Shown here: piece by piece, positions 45,516 to 57,119 of the stretch
Position numbering within the stretch: the first letter of the stretch is position 1
How the letters are laid out: each line of letters begins with the position of its first letter
Assembly: GCA_949752795.1 (NCBI GenBank)
Contig: OX457075.1
Span: forward strand, 9,158,701-9,222,700
Direction: 5' to 3'
Source of the DNA: Hyperoodon ampullatus
Taxonomy: Eukaryota; Chordata; Mammalia; Artiodactyla; Ziphiidae
Length of the DNA stretch: 64,000 nucleotides
Position numbers and translations under genes: made by a program
Notes under the pieces: generated by a model
Told to the model about the DNA's origin: nothing
Seen by the model: the letters and a program-made list of their open reading frames with translations, nothing else
The model's database searches: none

Positions 45516-48493
45516 CCACTGGTAATCTGATAGGGATTGCATTGAATCTGTAGCTTGCTTTGGGTAGTATAGTCATTTTCACAATATTGTTTCTTCCAAT
45601 CCAAGAACGTGGTATATTTCTCCATCTGTTTGTGTCATCTTTGATTTCTTTCATAAGTGTTTTATAGTTTTCTGTGTACAGTTCTTTTGCCTCTTTAGGT
45701 AGGTTTATTCCTAGGTATTATTTTTGTTGCAGTGGTGAATGGGATTGTTTCCTTAATTTCTCTTTCTGATCTTTAGTTATTAGTGTATAGGAATGCAAGT
45801 GATTTCTCTGTATTAATTTTGTATCCTGCAACTTTACCAAATTCATTGATTAGCTCTAGTAGCTTTCTGGTGACATCTTTAGGATTTTCTATGTATAATA
45901 TGTCATCTGCAAATAGTGACAGTTTTACTTCTTCTTTTCCAATTTGTGTTCCTTTTATTTCTTTCTTGTCTGATTACCATGGCTAGGACTTCCAAAACTA
46001 TTTTGAATAATAGTGGTGGGATTGGACATCCTTGTCTAGTTCCAGATCTTAGAGGAAATGCTTTTAGTTTTTCACCATTGAGGATGATGCTTGCTTTGTC
46101 ATATATGGCCTTTATTATGTTGAGGTAGGTTCCCTCTATGCCCACTTTCTGGAGAGTTTTTATCATAAATGGGTGCTGAATTCTGTCAAAAGCTTTTTCT
46201 GCATCTGTTGAGATGATCGTATGGTTTTTATTCTTCAGTTTGTTAATATAGTGTTTCACATTGTTTTGATTTGCATATATTGAAGAATCCTTGCATCCCT
46301 GGGATAAATCCCACTTGATCATGGTGTATCATCCTTTTAATGTGTTGTTATATTCTGTTTGCTAGTATTTTGTTGAGGATTTTTGTGTCTATATTCATCA
46401 GTGTTACTGGTCTGTAATTTTCCTTTTTTGTGATATGTCTTGTCTGGTTTTGGTATCAGGGTGATGGTGGCCTCGTAGAATGAGTCTGGGAGTGTTCCTC
46501 CCTCTGCTATATTTTGGAAGAGTTTGAGAAGGATGGGTGTTAGCTCTTCTCTAAATGTTTGATAGAATTCACCTGTGAAGCCATCTGGTCCTGGGCTTTT
46601 GTTTGTTGGAAGATTTTTAATCACAGTTTCAGTTTCATTACTTATGATTGTTCTGTTCATATTTTCTATTTCTTCCTGATTCAGTCTGGAATGTTTTACC
46701 TTTCTAAGAATTTGTCCATTTATTCCAGGTTGTCCATTTTATTGGCATATAGTTGCCTGCAGTAATCTCTCATGATCCTTTGTATTTCTGTGGAGTCAGT
46801 TGTTACTTCTCCTTTTTCATTTCTAATTTTATTGATTTGAGTCCTCTCCCTCTTTTTCTTGATGAATCTGGTAAAAGGTTTATCAATTTTGTTTATCTTC
46901 TCAAAGAACCAACTTTTAGTTTTATTGCTCTTTGCTATTGTTTTCTTTGTTTCTATTTCATTTATTTCTGCTCTGATCTTTATATTTCTTTCCTTCTACT
47001 AACTTTGGTTTTTCTTTGTTCTTCTCTCTGTAGTTGCTTTAGGTATAATGTTAGATTGTTTATTTGAAGTTTTTCTTGTTTCTTGAGGTGAGATTGAATT
47101 GCTATAAACTTTTCTCTTAGAACTGCTTTTGTTGCATCCCACAGGTTTTGGGTCATCATGCTTTTGGTGTCATCTGTTTCTATGCTTTTTTAAATTTCCT
47201 CTTTGATATATTCAGTGATCTCTTGTTTCCTTATTAATGTATTGTTTAGCCTCCTTGTGTTTGTGTTTTTTAGTTTTTTTCCTGTAATTGATTTTGAATC
47301 TCATAGCGTTGAGGTTGGAAAAGATGCTTGATATGATTTCAGTTTTCTTAAATTTACCAAGGATTGTTTTGTGACCCAAGATGTGATCTATCTTGGTGAA
47401 TGTTCCATGTGCGTTTGAGAAGAAAGTGTATTCTGCTGCTTTCAGGTAGAATGTCTTATAAATATCAATTAAATTTATCTTGTCTATAGTGTCATTTAAA
47501 GCTTGTGCTTCCTTATTTATTTTCTGTCTGGATGATCTGTCCATTGCTGTAAGTGGGGTGTTAATGTCCCCCACTCTTACTGTGTTACTGTTGATTTCCC
47601 ATTTTATGGCTGTTAGCATTTACCTTATGTATTGCCATGCTCCTGTGTTGGGTGCATAAGTATTTATAATTGTTATATCTTCTTGGATTGATCCCTTTAT
47701 CATTATGTAGTGTCCTTCCTTATCTCTTGTAACAGTCTTGATTTTAAAGTCTATTTTATCTGATATGGGTATTGCTACTCCAGCTTTCTTTTGATTTACA
47801 TTTGTTTGGGATATCTTTTTTGATTTCCATTTGCATGGAATATCTTTTTCCATCCCCTCACTTTCAGTCTGTATGTGTCCCTATGTCTGAAGTGGGTGTC
47901 TTGTAGACAGCATATATATGGGTCTTATTTTTGTATCCATTCAGCCAGTCTGTGTCCTTTGGTTGGAGCATTTAATCCATTCACGTTTAAGGTAATTATT
48001 GATATGTATATTCCTATTACCATTTTCTTAATTGTTTTGGGTTTGTTTTTGTGGTTCTTTTTATTCTCTTGTGTTTCTTGCCTAGAGCAGTTCCTTTAGC
48101 ATTTGTTGTAAAGCTGCTTTGGTGGTGCTGAATTCTCTTAGCTTTCACTTGTCTGTAAAGCTTTTGATTTCTCTGTTGATACTGAATGAGATCCTTGCTG
48201 GATAGAGTAATCTTGGTTATAGGTTCTTCCCCTTCATCACTTTAAATATATCCTGCCTTTCCCTTCTGGCCTTCAGAGTTTTTGCTGAAAAATTAGCTGA
48301 TAGCCTTATGAGGATTGTCTTGTATGTTATTTGTTGCTTTTTCCTTGCTGCTTTTAATATTTTTTCTTTGAATTTAATTTTTGTTAGTTTGATTAATATG
48401 TGTCTTGTGTTTCTCCTAGAGTTTATCCTGTTTGGGACTCTGCTTCCTGCACTTGGGTAGCAATGTCCTTTACCATGTTAGGGAAGTTTTCAA

Positions 48494-48961
48494 CTATAAT
48501 CTCTTCAAATATCTTTTCAGTCCCTTTCTCTTTCTTCTTTTCTTGTGGGACCCATATAATTCAAATGTTGGTGCATTTAGTTGTTGTCCTTGAGGTCTGA
48601 CACTGGCCTCACTTCTTTTCATTCTTTTTTCTTTATTCTGCGCCTTGGCTATTATTTCCACCATTCTATCTTCCAGGTCACTTATTCGTTCTTCTGCCTC
48701 AGTTATTCTGCTATTGATTCCTTCTAGAGTATTTTTCGTTTCAGTTATTGTGTTGTTCATCACTGTTTCTTTGTTCTTTAGTTCTTCTACATCTTTGTTA
48801 AACATTTCTTGTATTTTCTCGATACATACCTCCATTCTATTTCTGAGATTTTGGATCATCTTTACTATCATTACTCTGAATTCTTTTTCAGGTAGCTTGC
48901 CTATTTTGTCTTCATTTGCTTGGCCTTGTAGGTTTTTGCCTGGCTCCTTTATCTGTGACAT
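48494..48961 (-). pseudogene. L1 ORF1 relic (N-terminal coiled-coil region)
   Basis: A 155-codon frame on the minus strand with heptad-like residues ('NTLEGINSRITEAEERISDL') typical of the L1 ORF1p coiled coil, which forms trimers and binds L1 RNA. The RNA-recognition and C-terminal domains are not continuous with it, so this is a remnant. Confidence 0.85.
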
Positions 48962-49336
48962 AATTTTCTGTCGTCTTTTTTTTGATCAGTGGTGCTGTGT
49001 TCCTGTCCTACTGGTTCTTTAGGCTGAAGCATCCAGCCCTGGAGTTTGCAGGCAGTTGGGTAGAGCTGGGTTTTGGTGCCACGATGAGGACCTCTGGGGG
49101 ACCTCACTCTGAATAATATTCCCTGGGGTTGAGGTTCTCTGTTAGTCCAGCAGTTTGGACTTGGCACTCCCACCATAGGCACTCAGGCCCAACCCCCGGC
49201 CCAGTCTCTTGGGGGTTCCTCTCATCCCCTTAGGTGTCTGAGGTCCCCCACCAGCACCTGCTGGGTGCCCTAGTTGTCTGATGTGGACTATTTCTAAAGT
49301 CTTTTATGAATTTCTTACTATATATATATATATATT

Positions 49337-49456
49337 TATGTTTTGGTTTTTTGGCCATGAGGCATGTGGGAACTTATCTCCGCAACCAGATATCGAACCC
49401 ACACCCCCTGCATTGGAAAGCAAAGTCTTAACCACTGGACCACCAGGGAAGTCCCC
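49337..49456 (-). mobile_element. short tRNA-derived SINE, antisense
   Basis: Reads 'ttttttggccatgaggcatg', contains the reversed B box region 'gatatcgaacccacacccc' and ends 'ccaccagggaagtcccc'. It is similar in length to the sense copy at 12,768-12,895. Preceded by a TA microsatellite (49,319-49,336). Confidence 0.8.
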
Positions 49457-49554
49457 TGTATCCTTTATTTTTGTCTTAGATTAAAAGCTATCAGGCAGAA
49501 CAAATCAAGTCCTTAAAGCTCATTGCATTCCACCACTACAAAGAAGCAGCATAG

Positions 49555-49720
49555 TTTTAAGAGCCTGGACCTTGGTGTCAAGTAGATCTGGATTCAAATC
49601 TAGAATCTTTTGTTTACTAGCTCTGTAATTTAGGGCAAGTTACTTAACCTCATGGGTTTTGGTATCATCATTTATAAAGTTCAAATACTAAGTAGTGCAG
49701 ATCCTGTCATTGTGAGTATT
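49555..49720 (+). repeat. MIR SINE, sense
   Basis: 'gcatagttttaagagcctgg', 'tctggattcaaatctagaat', 'actagctctgtaatttaggg', 'caagttacttaacctcatg' match the MIR consensus in order, including the tRNA-like part and the central core. Confidence 0.85.
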
Positions 49721-49915
49721 AACTAGGTATGTAGATTTCAGCATAGTGTTTTACAATATTATGTAGTCAAATAATGGAGCTGCTATTATTATCATATTAT
49801 ATGGCTAACAATTCATTGACTCAAAATCTTAGAACTATTTTAGTTGAGTTCTCTTTACAAAATCCCCTCCAAGTAGTAGGCTGGCGTCTGTATGAACACC
49901 TTCAGTGACTTGAGA

Positions 49916-50420
49916 GTTCATCCTAGTTCTAAACAGCTCTGTGAAAATTATGCTCACTATAAGGAATTAAAAACAAACAGGGCTTCCCCGGTGGCGCAGT
50001 GGTTGAGAGTCCACCTGCCAATGCAGGGGATGCGGGTTTGTGCCCTGGTCCGGGAAGATCCCACATGCCATGGAGCGGCTAGGTCCGTGAGCCATGGCTG
50101 CTGAACTTGCACATCCGGAGCCTGTGCTCCGCAACGGGAGAGGCTACAACAGTGAGAGGCCCACGTACCGCAATAAACAAACAAACAAACAAAAACACCT
50201 CACCCTGGAGTTTCTGCAGGATTGGTCCTATTTCTACCACTGGGGACCAGGCGGAACAAATCTAATCCCTATTCCATATGACAGACTTTGAAATACTTGA
50301 AGACAAATATCAAGTCCCCTTGAGTCTAATTATATTGAAAAAAAAAAAGGATAGAAAGAAAAGGAGGGGAATTGGTTCATGTCAGTGATAGATGAAGCCT
50401 TACACATTGAAACAGGTAAA
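49916..50420 (+). repeat. short direct duplication, copy 1 (contains a SINE)
   Basis: Without the SINE at 49,980-50,187 this segment aligns with 53,167-53,452. Shared words include 'aaacagctctgtgaaaatta', 'ggaggggaattg' and 'acacattgaaacag'. Divergence is roughly 12-15% by eye. It may be a local duplication or two copies of an unnamed repeat. Confidence 0.75.
49980..50187 (+). mobile_element. CHR-type SINE, sense
   Basis: Head 'ggcttccccggtggcgcagt', B box region 'cgggtttgtgccctgg', tail made of CAAA units instead of pure A. The related segment at 53,167-53,452 lacks it, giving an internal empty-site comparison. Confidence 0.93.
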
Positions 50421-50449
50421 AGAAGAGATAAGTACCTTAGAACTTCCCC

Positions 50450-51126
50450 TCTACTAGTTGCTCCGAAATGAAAAGCTGTCTCCAGAACCTCCCTTTGAGG
50501 AAATCTTGTAAGTATTATTGAAATTCTTTGTTACTACGTTTTGGAGACTTACCTTGACGGTAATAACATAAGTGCTACCAAATGGACTGGGAAATAATCT
50601 TTAAACATATCTTATTACCAGAATGTTTATTTTCATCTATTATACTTTAAGTCTGAAATGGATAATAATAGGAGATGCTCTGTTTTTACAAAGCAGTAAT
50701 GTGGTGTCTGAGCAGTCAAATTTATTGTGAGGGAGATAGCAGAGTAGGTTAGCCCAAAGCCTGCCTCTCTGACAAATGTAGACCTGCTAACACTCTAGAG
50801 GTGCGATCAGTCTCAGAAAGTTTTGTTAACAGATTTAGTTCTTCTTCCTACTTCCGTACTTGAGTTTCTGACTTTTATTCCAGGTATTGTGTTCGAAACA
50901 TGCACACCTATCATCATATATTCAACTGAAACCACTTTTAAAACTACCCACTTAGATAAAAACCTGCAGCTATGAAGACTTCTGACTGAACCCTAGGTCT
51001 GCTCCTGTCCCCCAGCTCTCAGCAGGTTCTCAGCCTGTAGGTTCTCCTTTCAGATCTCAATGCATCTGATTGTGTCCTTCCGACAGGTAGTCCCTCCTTA
51101 GGGTCTATAATGAGAAGCTAAGGCGG
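50450..51126. other. unassigned DNA, no gene seen
   Basis: No gene or confidently named repeat is recognised. Confidence 0.5.
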
Positions 51127-51201
51127 GAGGTGTAAACTATAGCCCTTGGGCCAAATCCAGCTGGTTACCTGCTTATGTACAACTTGAGCTAAGAATAGTT
51201 T

Positions 51202-52470
51202 CTTTACTTTTTATTTATTTTTTTAAGGTTTAAACATTTTACTTACATATTTATTTATTTATTTATTGAAGTATAGTTGGTTTACAATGTTGTGTTAATT
51301 TCTGCTGTACAGCAAAGTGATTCAGTTATATATATATATGTACATATATATACATTCTTTTTCATGTTCTTTTCCATTATGTTTTATCACAGGTATTGAA
51401 TATAGTTCCCTGTTCTGTATAGTAGGACCTTGTTATTTATCCATCCTATATATAATAGTTTACATCTGCTAATCCCAAACTCCCAGTCCATTCCTCCCCT
51501 ACCTCCCCTCCCCTTTGTCAACTACAAGTCTGTTCTCTATGTCTGTGAGCCTGTTTCCGTTTTGTAGATAAGTTCATTTGTATAATATTTTAGATTCCAC
51601 ATATAAGTGATATCATATGGTATTCGTCTTTCTGTTTGACCTAGTTCACTTAGTATGATAATCTCTAGGTCCATCCATGTTGCTGTAAATGGCATTATTT
51701 CATTCTTTTTTAACTTAAAAAAATTCTTATTTATTTGTTTTTATTTTTGGCTGCGTCAGATCTTCGTTGCAGCACGCGGGATATTTTGCTGCAGTGTGTG
51801 GGCTCTTTATTGTGGTGCACAGGCTTCTCTCTAGCTGTGGTGTGTGGGTTTTCTCTCTCTAGTTGTGGTGCATGGGCTCCAGAGCACATGGGTTCTGTAG
51901 TTTGGGGTGTGCAGGCTCAATAATTGTGGCACATGGGCTTAGTTGCCCTGCAGCAGGTGGGATCTTAGTTCCCCCACCAGGGATAGAACCTGAATTGGAA
52001 GGTGGATTCTTTACCACTGGACCACCAGGGAAGTCCCATTTTGTTCTTTTTTATGGCAGAGTAGTACTCCATTGTATATATATGTACCACATCTTCTTTA
52101 TCCATTCATCTGTTATTGGACATTTAGGTTGTTTCCATGTCTTAGCTATTGTGAATAGGGCTGCTATGAATGTAAGGGTGCATGTATCGTTTTGAATGAG
52201 TGTTTTGTCCAGATAATATTCCCAGGAATGGGACTGCTGGCTCATGTGGAAACTCTATTTTTAGATTTTTGAGGAACCTCCATACTGTTTTCCACAGTGG
52301 CTGCACCAACTTATATTCCCACCAACAGTGTGGAAGGGTTCCCTTTTCTCCACACCCTCTCCAGCATTTTTATTTGTAGGCTTTTTAATGATGGCCATTC
52401 TGACCGGTGTGAGGTGGTACCTCACTGTAGTTTTGATTTGCACTTTTCTAATAATTAGTGATGTTGAGCA
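51202..52470 (-). mobile_element. 5'-truncated L1 inside the hAT element, antisense
   Basis: About 1.27 kb including a nested SINE. It begins T-rich, then 'attgaagtatagttggttta', and ends within the ORF2 C-terminal region. A perfect target-site duplication 'taagaatagttt' is at 51,190-51,201 and 52,471-52,482. Confidence 0.9.
51713..52036 (-). mobile_element. long CHR-related SINE inside L1, antisense
   Basis: Contains 'ttttggctgcgtcagatctt' and ends 'ccaccagggaagtcc'. An imperfect duplication of the L1 target 'cattctttttta'/'tgttctttttta' flanks it (about 51,701-51,712 and 52,042-52,053). Confidence 0.8.
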
Positions 52471-52655
52471 TAAGAATAGTTTTAAAATTTTTAAATGGTT
52501 GCAAATTTTTTTAAAATCATTCTTGTGTGACACAAAAATTATATGGCAATCAAGTTTCAGTGTCCATAAATAAAGTTTTATTGGAACACAGCCACACTCA
52601 CTTGTTTAAACATGGTCTGTGACTGCTTTCTTGTTACAGTGGCAGAGTTGAGAAG

Positions 52656-52874
52656 GTTTTTTTTTGTTTGTTTTTTTTTTTGCGGTACGTGGGCCTCTCA
52701 CTGTTGTGGCCTCTCCCGTTGCGGAGCACAGGCTCTGGACGCGCAGGATCAGAGACCATGGCTCACGGGCCTAGCCGCTCCGTGGCATGTGGGATCCTCC
52801 CAGACCGGGGCACGAACCTGTGTCCCCTGCATCGGTAGGCGGACTCTCAACCACTGCGTCACCAGGGAAGCCTG
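52656..52874 (-). mobile_element. CHR-type SINE, antisense
   Basis: T-rich start, 'tgcggtacgtgggcctctca', and end 'gtcaccagggaagcct'. The target-site duplication 'gagttgagaag' is at 52,645-52,655 and 52,875-52,885, inside the hAT element. Confidence 0.93.
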
Positions 52875-53166
52875 GAGTTGAGAAGTTTTAACAGAGACCT
52901 TGTAGCCTACAAAACCTGATGTTTACCCTCTGATTTACCAAAATGGTTTGCTCATCCCTGGACTAGGGAATGAAGATCTGGTTAGTGAGAGGAGTCAAAA
53001 ATCTCGATCTAAAGGAAAAGAGAAAAAAAAATCTGAGTGTTGCCTTGGGAGGGAGGGACTTACCCAAAACAAAAAAAGTGTCAACAAAGAGAGCAGGACA
53101 CTATTTGCGTGTTTCAATGAAAGTCATGAATAAAAAATGACCAGAAACTTTAAAGATTCCTTAAAA

Positions 53167-53452
53167 GCTTATCCCAAGTTTAAACAGCTCTATGAAAATT
53201 AATGGTCCTTAAAAGGAATAATAATTTTAAAAAGTCTCCCTGTATTTTCTGCAGATTTGTCCTATTTCTACCTCTTGGGACCAGGTAGAACAAGTCTAAT
53301 CCCTCTTCCATATAACAGAGTTTCAAATATTTGAAGACAAATCTCAAGTCCCCCTGAGTCTAATTATATTGAAAATGGGGGGAAAATAGGAAAGAAGGAA
53401 AAGGAGGGGAATTGTACATGTCAGTGATGGATGAAGCCTCACACATTGAAAC
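53167..53452 (+). repeat. short direct duplication, copy 2 (SINE-free)
   Basis: Aligns with 49,916-50,420 minus its SINE. It shares 'aaacagctctatgaaaatta', 'attttctgcag', 'tcctatttctacc' and 'acacattgaaacag'. Similarity stops abruptly at both ends. Confidence 0.75.
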
Positions 53453-53729
53453 AGATTCCCTCCCCCGCCACAGGCTCACCACTTTATATTAACTATGAAA
53501 AACAATCCTCAAATTCAGGATTGGCAACTGCTTAGATTTAGACAAGGATGGAGATAGGAGACTTCTATTTTTCCCTAGTGGCTTCAGATGTTGAGTTATT
53601 GATGTCTGTGACAAAGAAGGGATACAGGCCTGCCAATCATTTTCTATCCTTCAGAGCAGAAATAACTGATCCTTTCTTCACGGTGAAATGTGGAGTAAGT
53701 CTTTCCAGGAGCACACATACTGTTTGTTT

Positions 53730-53935
53730 TAATGCAGTGACTCTTAGATTTTATTGCTCCTAAAGATCTCAGGGTAAGGTTGTGGAAATGCAAGATCAGT
53801 ATGATTATTAATCTCTAGCATTCATTCTAAAGTGATTGTGAGATTCAATCTGAGGTGTAAGACCCAGAAACCTACATTTTTAATAAACACTCTAAGTGAT
53901 TCTACTTCAGAGGCCTCATACTTTGAAAAATACTA
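53730..53935 (+). mobile_element. MER20-like hAT DNA transposon fragment
   Basis: Starts 'cagtgactcttagattttat' and ends 'catactttgaaaaatact', with 'gacccagaaacctacattt' between. The layout matches MER20-type elements. Old, noncoding; naming is from memory. Confidence 0.5.
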
Positions 53936-54039
53936 CTAAATTGCTTAGATGAAGAAAACAAATTTAAGGTGCACCCTGGTTCCAAACTCACTGCCTATAA
54001 ACTTTTGTATTAAAATGTCCCTAGGTACATTTTAACATG

Positions 54040-54830
54040 GTTACTCCGACCAAAGCCTTGGGGTCATCATTGGTTTCTTCCTTTTCTTTCCCAACATCCG
54101 TCCATTATATAAGCACATTCTGCCAGCTGTACCTTCAGAATATATCCATAATTCAAACTCTTCTCATCACAGCTAAGCAACCACTTTGAACCAACCCACA
54201 ATCATCTCCACTCCCCATCCTGCAACTAAGTGATAATTGTCTTGCATCTACCTTTTTGTCTCTACAACATATTCTCAAGCCACGCCAACACTGCTCAAAT
54301 CCCTCAAGTGTCTTCTCACTTCACATGATTACAAGCCCAAACCTTGTGAGATCATATTTGATCCACCCCCTGACTTCTCAGAGCTCATCACCTCCTACTC
54401 TCTTACTCAGACTGCTCCAAGCCACGCAGGCTTCCTTGCTGTTCTTTGAATAGACCAGCATACTTCCACCTCAGGACTTTGGAACTGACATTTCCCATCT
54501 TCAGTCCTCTTCTCTCAGGGATGATCCTGATTCACTTGTCATCTCCTTCAGCTCTTTAGTCAAAAGTTGCCTTCTCAGTGAGACCCTGCCTGACAACCAT
54601 ATTTAAAAATACAACTCGAATCTCATCCCCAGAAATCCCATTCCTCTTTCCTGTGTGTAACTTACTCTCTATTTAGTTTTTATTCTTTGTCTCCCCCTCC
54701 AGAAGAATGAAACCTCTGTGAGAGTGGGGTACTTAGCTTTTATTTATTGTTGTAGTCCACTGCCTAATGTAGTGTTTCCCTGATAGTCGGCAATAATAAA
54801 TATCTTAAATATTTTTTAAATATATATTTT
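54040..54830 (+). repeat. L2 LINE 3' region
   Basis: A long pyrimidine-rich stretch follows the order of the L2 3' consensus: 'ggcttccttgctgttctttg', 'ccacctcaggactttggaac', 'agtcaaaagttgccttctca', 'gtgagaccctgcctgacaac', then 'tccactgcctaatgtagtg'. Two short open frames in it (54,237-54,453) are L2 decay products, not genes. Confidence 0.75.
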
Positions 54831-55349
54831 TAAATAAATAAACCCAACATTTGGGTAAAGCAGTGAGCCAGTAGAAGGCACAATTAAATGGTAAGTTGTG
54901 TTTCCTTTTTTTGCCAAGATTGTAAAGGATGATAAAAAGAAATGATAGTTTGTGCCCATAAAAGACAGAAGAAAGTATTAACCTCTTTCAGGGATGATAA
55001 TAAATGTAGAGTTGACTTCCACATTTTATATAATTTTTCACTTATGATGTTGTCAAAATACATTCATATTGATAATCCTTCCCAAAGTATTTGGATTTTG
55101 AGAGCAGTGATGCTAGGAGAAGAGATCATCTCTGTTTTTCTGGGCATTTTAACCAAATTATTTAACCCTAGGTATCAGCAAAGATGAAGGAACAAGTATG
55201 GGTCACTTAAAATTTTTTACCTGCATGTCTAACAATAATTTGGTCTAAAAATATTCATTTCAGATCTTTTATCATTGACAGTAAGTGTGCAGTTCTCATT
55301 CTGTTAAAATACCTGCATAGCATTTACTAGAATATAAAGTTATTTTTCA
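54831..55349. other. unassigned DNA, no gene seen
   Basis: AT-rich, no recognisable gene or repeat. Confidence 0.5.
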
Positions 55350-55512
55350 CATGCAGTATTTCTTTTGATTCCTGCTGTAGACATATATGGGAAGTGGGAC
55401 AGGATATTCATGATGGTGATATTACAGATGTGGAAATTGAGACTTAAAACGTAAAATGAATTGTCTGATACTCCACTGGTAGGCCTGAGAGCTAGGAGTA
55501 GAATTTTCTTCA
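55350..55512 (-). repeat. MIR-like SINE fragment
   Basis: 'gatattacagatgtggaaat', 'tgagacttaaaacgtaaaa' and 'gtaggcctgagagctaggag' resemble the reverse strand of MIR. Highly diverged. Confidence 0.5.
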
Positions 55513-55523
55513 GATAGTGCCTT

Positions 55524-55568
55524 TTTTTAAAAAAATTGAAGTATAGTTGATTTACAATGTTGTGTACT
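55524..55568 (-). mobile_element. 45-bp L1 3' end insertion
   Basis: A T/A run and 'attgaagtatagttgattta' followed by 'caatgttgtgtact': only about the last 35 bases of L1 plus its tail. It is flanked by 9-bp direct repeats 'tagtgcctt' at 55,515-55,523 and 55,569-55,577. Confidence 0.85.
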
Positions 55569-55577
55569 TAGTGCCTT

Positions 55578-56545
55578 CTTAATCTACTCTGGGCTCTGTC
55601 CATTTAACTTCACAGCGTCTCATCCATGGCTGGACACCAAACACTCACGTTTTTTGAAAGGAAGTATAGATTGAATTTTTCTCTGAGCTTAAAGAAACCA
55701 AGGTTATTTGATAGAAATCATTTAATTGTTTGTAAAGGTGCCTCCAGGTTTTAAAAGTGGTCTTTATAAGATTGAACAAAATAGAACTCATCCCCATCAG
55801 TTTTAAGGATGCGTTTTTAATTAGTTATAGAGGAACTTCGTTAAATCAAGCATTCAGAGGCAAGAATGAAAATGTTAAAAAGGTTGCCATGGGTTTATCA
55901 TATATTTGGAGATAAGAAATTTTGCAAAATGCAAAGAAATGCATTGATAGATGAGAAAAAATGAAAGATAATCTGGACTAAATTAATTTAAGATGGAGGA
56001 GCCAATTTATTTCTTATATTTCTTTAGAAAAGTGGATCCCAAAATGTGAACTGTGAGATGTTACTACATATTCATTAAATGGGAGTTAGTAGTGATATAT
56101 ATTTGGAAAATGTTGTAGACAATAGCCTTGGCTGAGTGATTAAAAATGCACATTAGCATAACTTCTTTCTTCAAGTTCCCTACTTACAAAATGTGAACAA
56201 AACTTCATTGGTTGCTAGGGAATTAAATGCATGAATCCATGTAAAGTGCCCTAGCACATTGAAAGTATTCAGAAAGTGTTGATTGCTATTATTATGCAAA
56301 AACCTTTGAGAGGTCTCATAATAAAGAAACATCTAAATGTGATGAACTCAGCTGTTCCCAAACATGGCTAACCATAGGGTCAGTACCTAATGACAGCGTA
56401 GAAGTTTGGAAAGTGCTATTGTACAAAATCCAGTGGGTCCTAAGGACTAGAGGCATGAAAAACAGTATGACAGCCTCCCGAGTAACATGCTTATTATATA
56501 TTTATCAATGCTAATCTTCCTGTTTGAAAGCTCTCCCTCCTTTAT
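55578..56545. other. unassigned DNA, no gene seen
   Basis: No gene or confidently named repeat is recognised. Confidence 0.5.
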
Positions 56546-57073
56546 CTGTTTAATTATTTTTTATTGAAGTATGGTTGATTTACAATATCATGTTAGTTTC
56601 AGGTGTACAACACAGTGATTCAGATATACAGCTTTTTTAGATTCTTTTACCTTACAGGTTATTACAAAATATTGAGTATTGTTCCCTGTGCTGTGCAGTA
56701 GGTCCTTGTTGACTATTTTATATGTCGTCGTGTGTATATGTTAGTCCCCACCTCCTAATGTACCCCCCATCCCCCATGCCTTCCCCATTTGGTACCCATA
56801 AGTTTGGTTTCTATGTCTGTGGGTCTCTTTCTGTTTTGTAAATAAGTTCATTTGTATTTTTGTTTATTCCACATATTGACATAAGTGATAGCATATGATA
56901 TTTGTCTTTCTCTGTCTGGCTTACTTCACTTAGTATGATAATCTCTAGGTCTATCCATGTTGCTGCAAATGGCATTATTTCATTCTTTTTAACGACTAAC
57001 ATTCCATTGTGTATATGTACCACATCTTCTTTATCCAATCATCTGTCGATGGACATCTAGGTTGCTTCCATGT
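56546..57073 (-). mobile_element. 5'-truncated L1 3' end, antisense
   Basis: About 530 bp of L1 3' UTR and ORF2 C-terminus on the minus strand, starting 'ttattgaagtatggttgatt'. It is flanked by 'ctccctcctttat' (56,533-56,545) and a copy with one extra C (57,074-57,087). Confidence 0.85.
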
Positions 57074-57119
57074 CTCCCCTCCTTTATTTTTTTCCCCCTC
57101 CTTTATTTTTTGTCTGACA

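Larger units (their letters stand above)
44075..47853 (-). pseudogene. L1 ORF2 relic, interrupted by a SINE and a poly-A tract
   Basis: Blocks, read right to left: endonuclease N-terminal part in 47,620-47,853; endonuclease continued in 47,212-47,619; reverse transcriptase fingers in 46,337-46,660 ([20 protein letters not shown]); palm in 45,903-46,322; FADD codons at 45,902-45,913; thumb in 45,344-45,654 (FFFFF run from the homopolymer); C-terminus in 44,075-44,578 ([20 protein letters not shown]). Frameshifts separate most blocks. No functional protein is possible. Confidence 0.94.
43495..49300 (-). mobile_element. near full-length but decayed L1, antisense
   Basis: Continuous L1 sequence from the 3' end (43,495, T-rich; 'ttggagtataattgttttac') through ORF2, ORF1 and into the 5' UTR, which is GC-richer at 49,000-49,300. 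It is about 5.8 kb, including a 313-bp SINE insertion (44,657-44,969) and a 32-bp homopolymer (45,481-45,512). Many stops and frameshifts make it inactive. I could not find a clear target-site duplication. Confidence 0.9.
51127..52966. mobile_element. hAT-type DNA transposon broken by nested insertions
   Basis: The left part (51,127-51,189: 'gtaaactatagcccttgggc', 'caaatccagctgg') and the right part (from 52,483: 'aaataaagttttattggaac', 'gcagagttgagaag', 'tggtttgctcatccctgg') form one element related to that at 10,570-10,757. It was split first by an L1 (51,202-52,470) and separately by a SINE (52,656-52,874). Confidence 0.65.

Noticed and set aside
54237..54453. Two overlapping 65-70 codon frames
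   Set aside because: They lie inside the pyrimidine-rich L2 3' region and are by-products of its low stop density.
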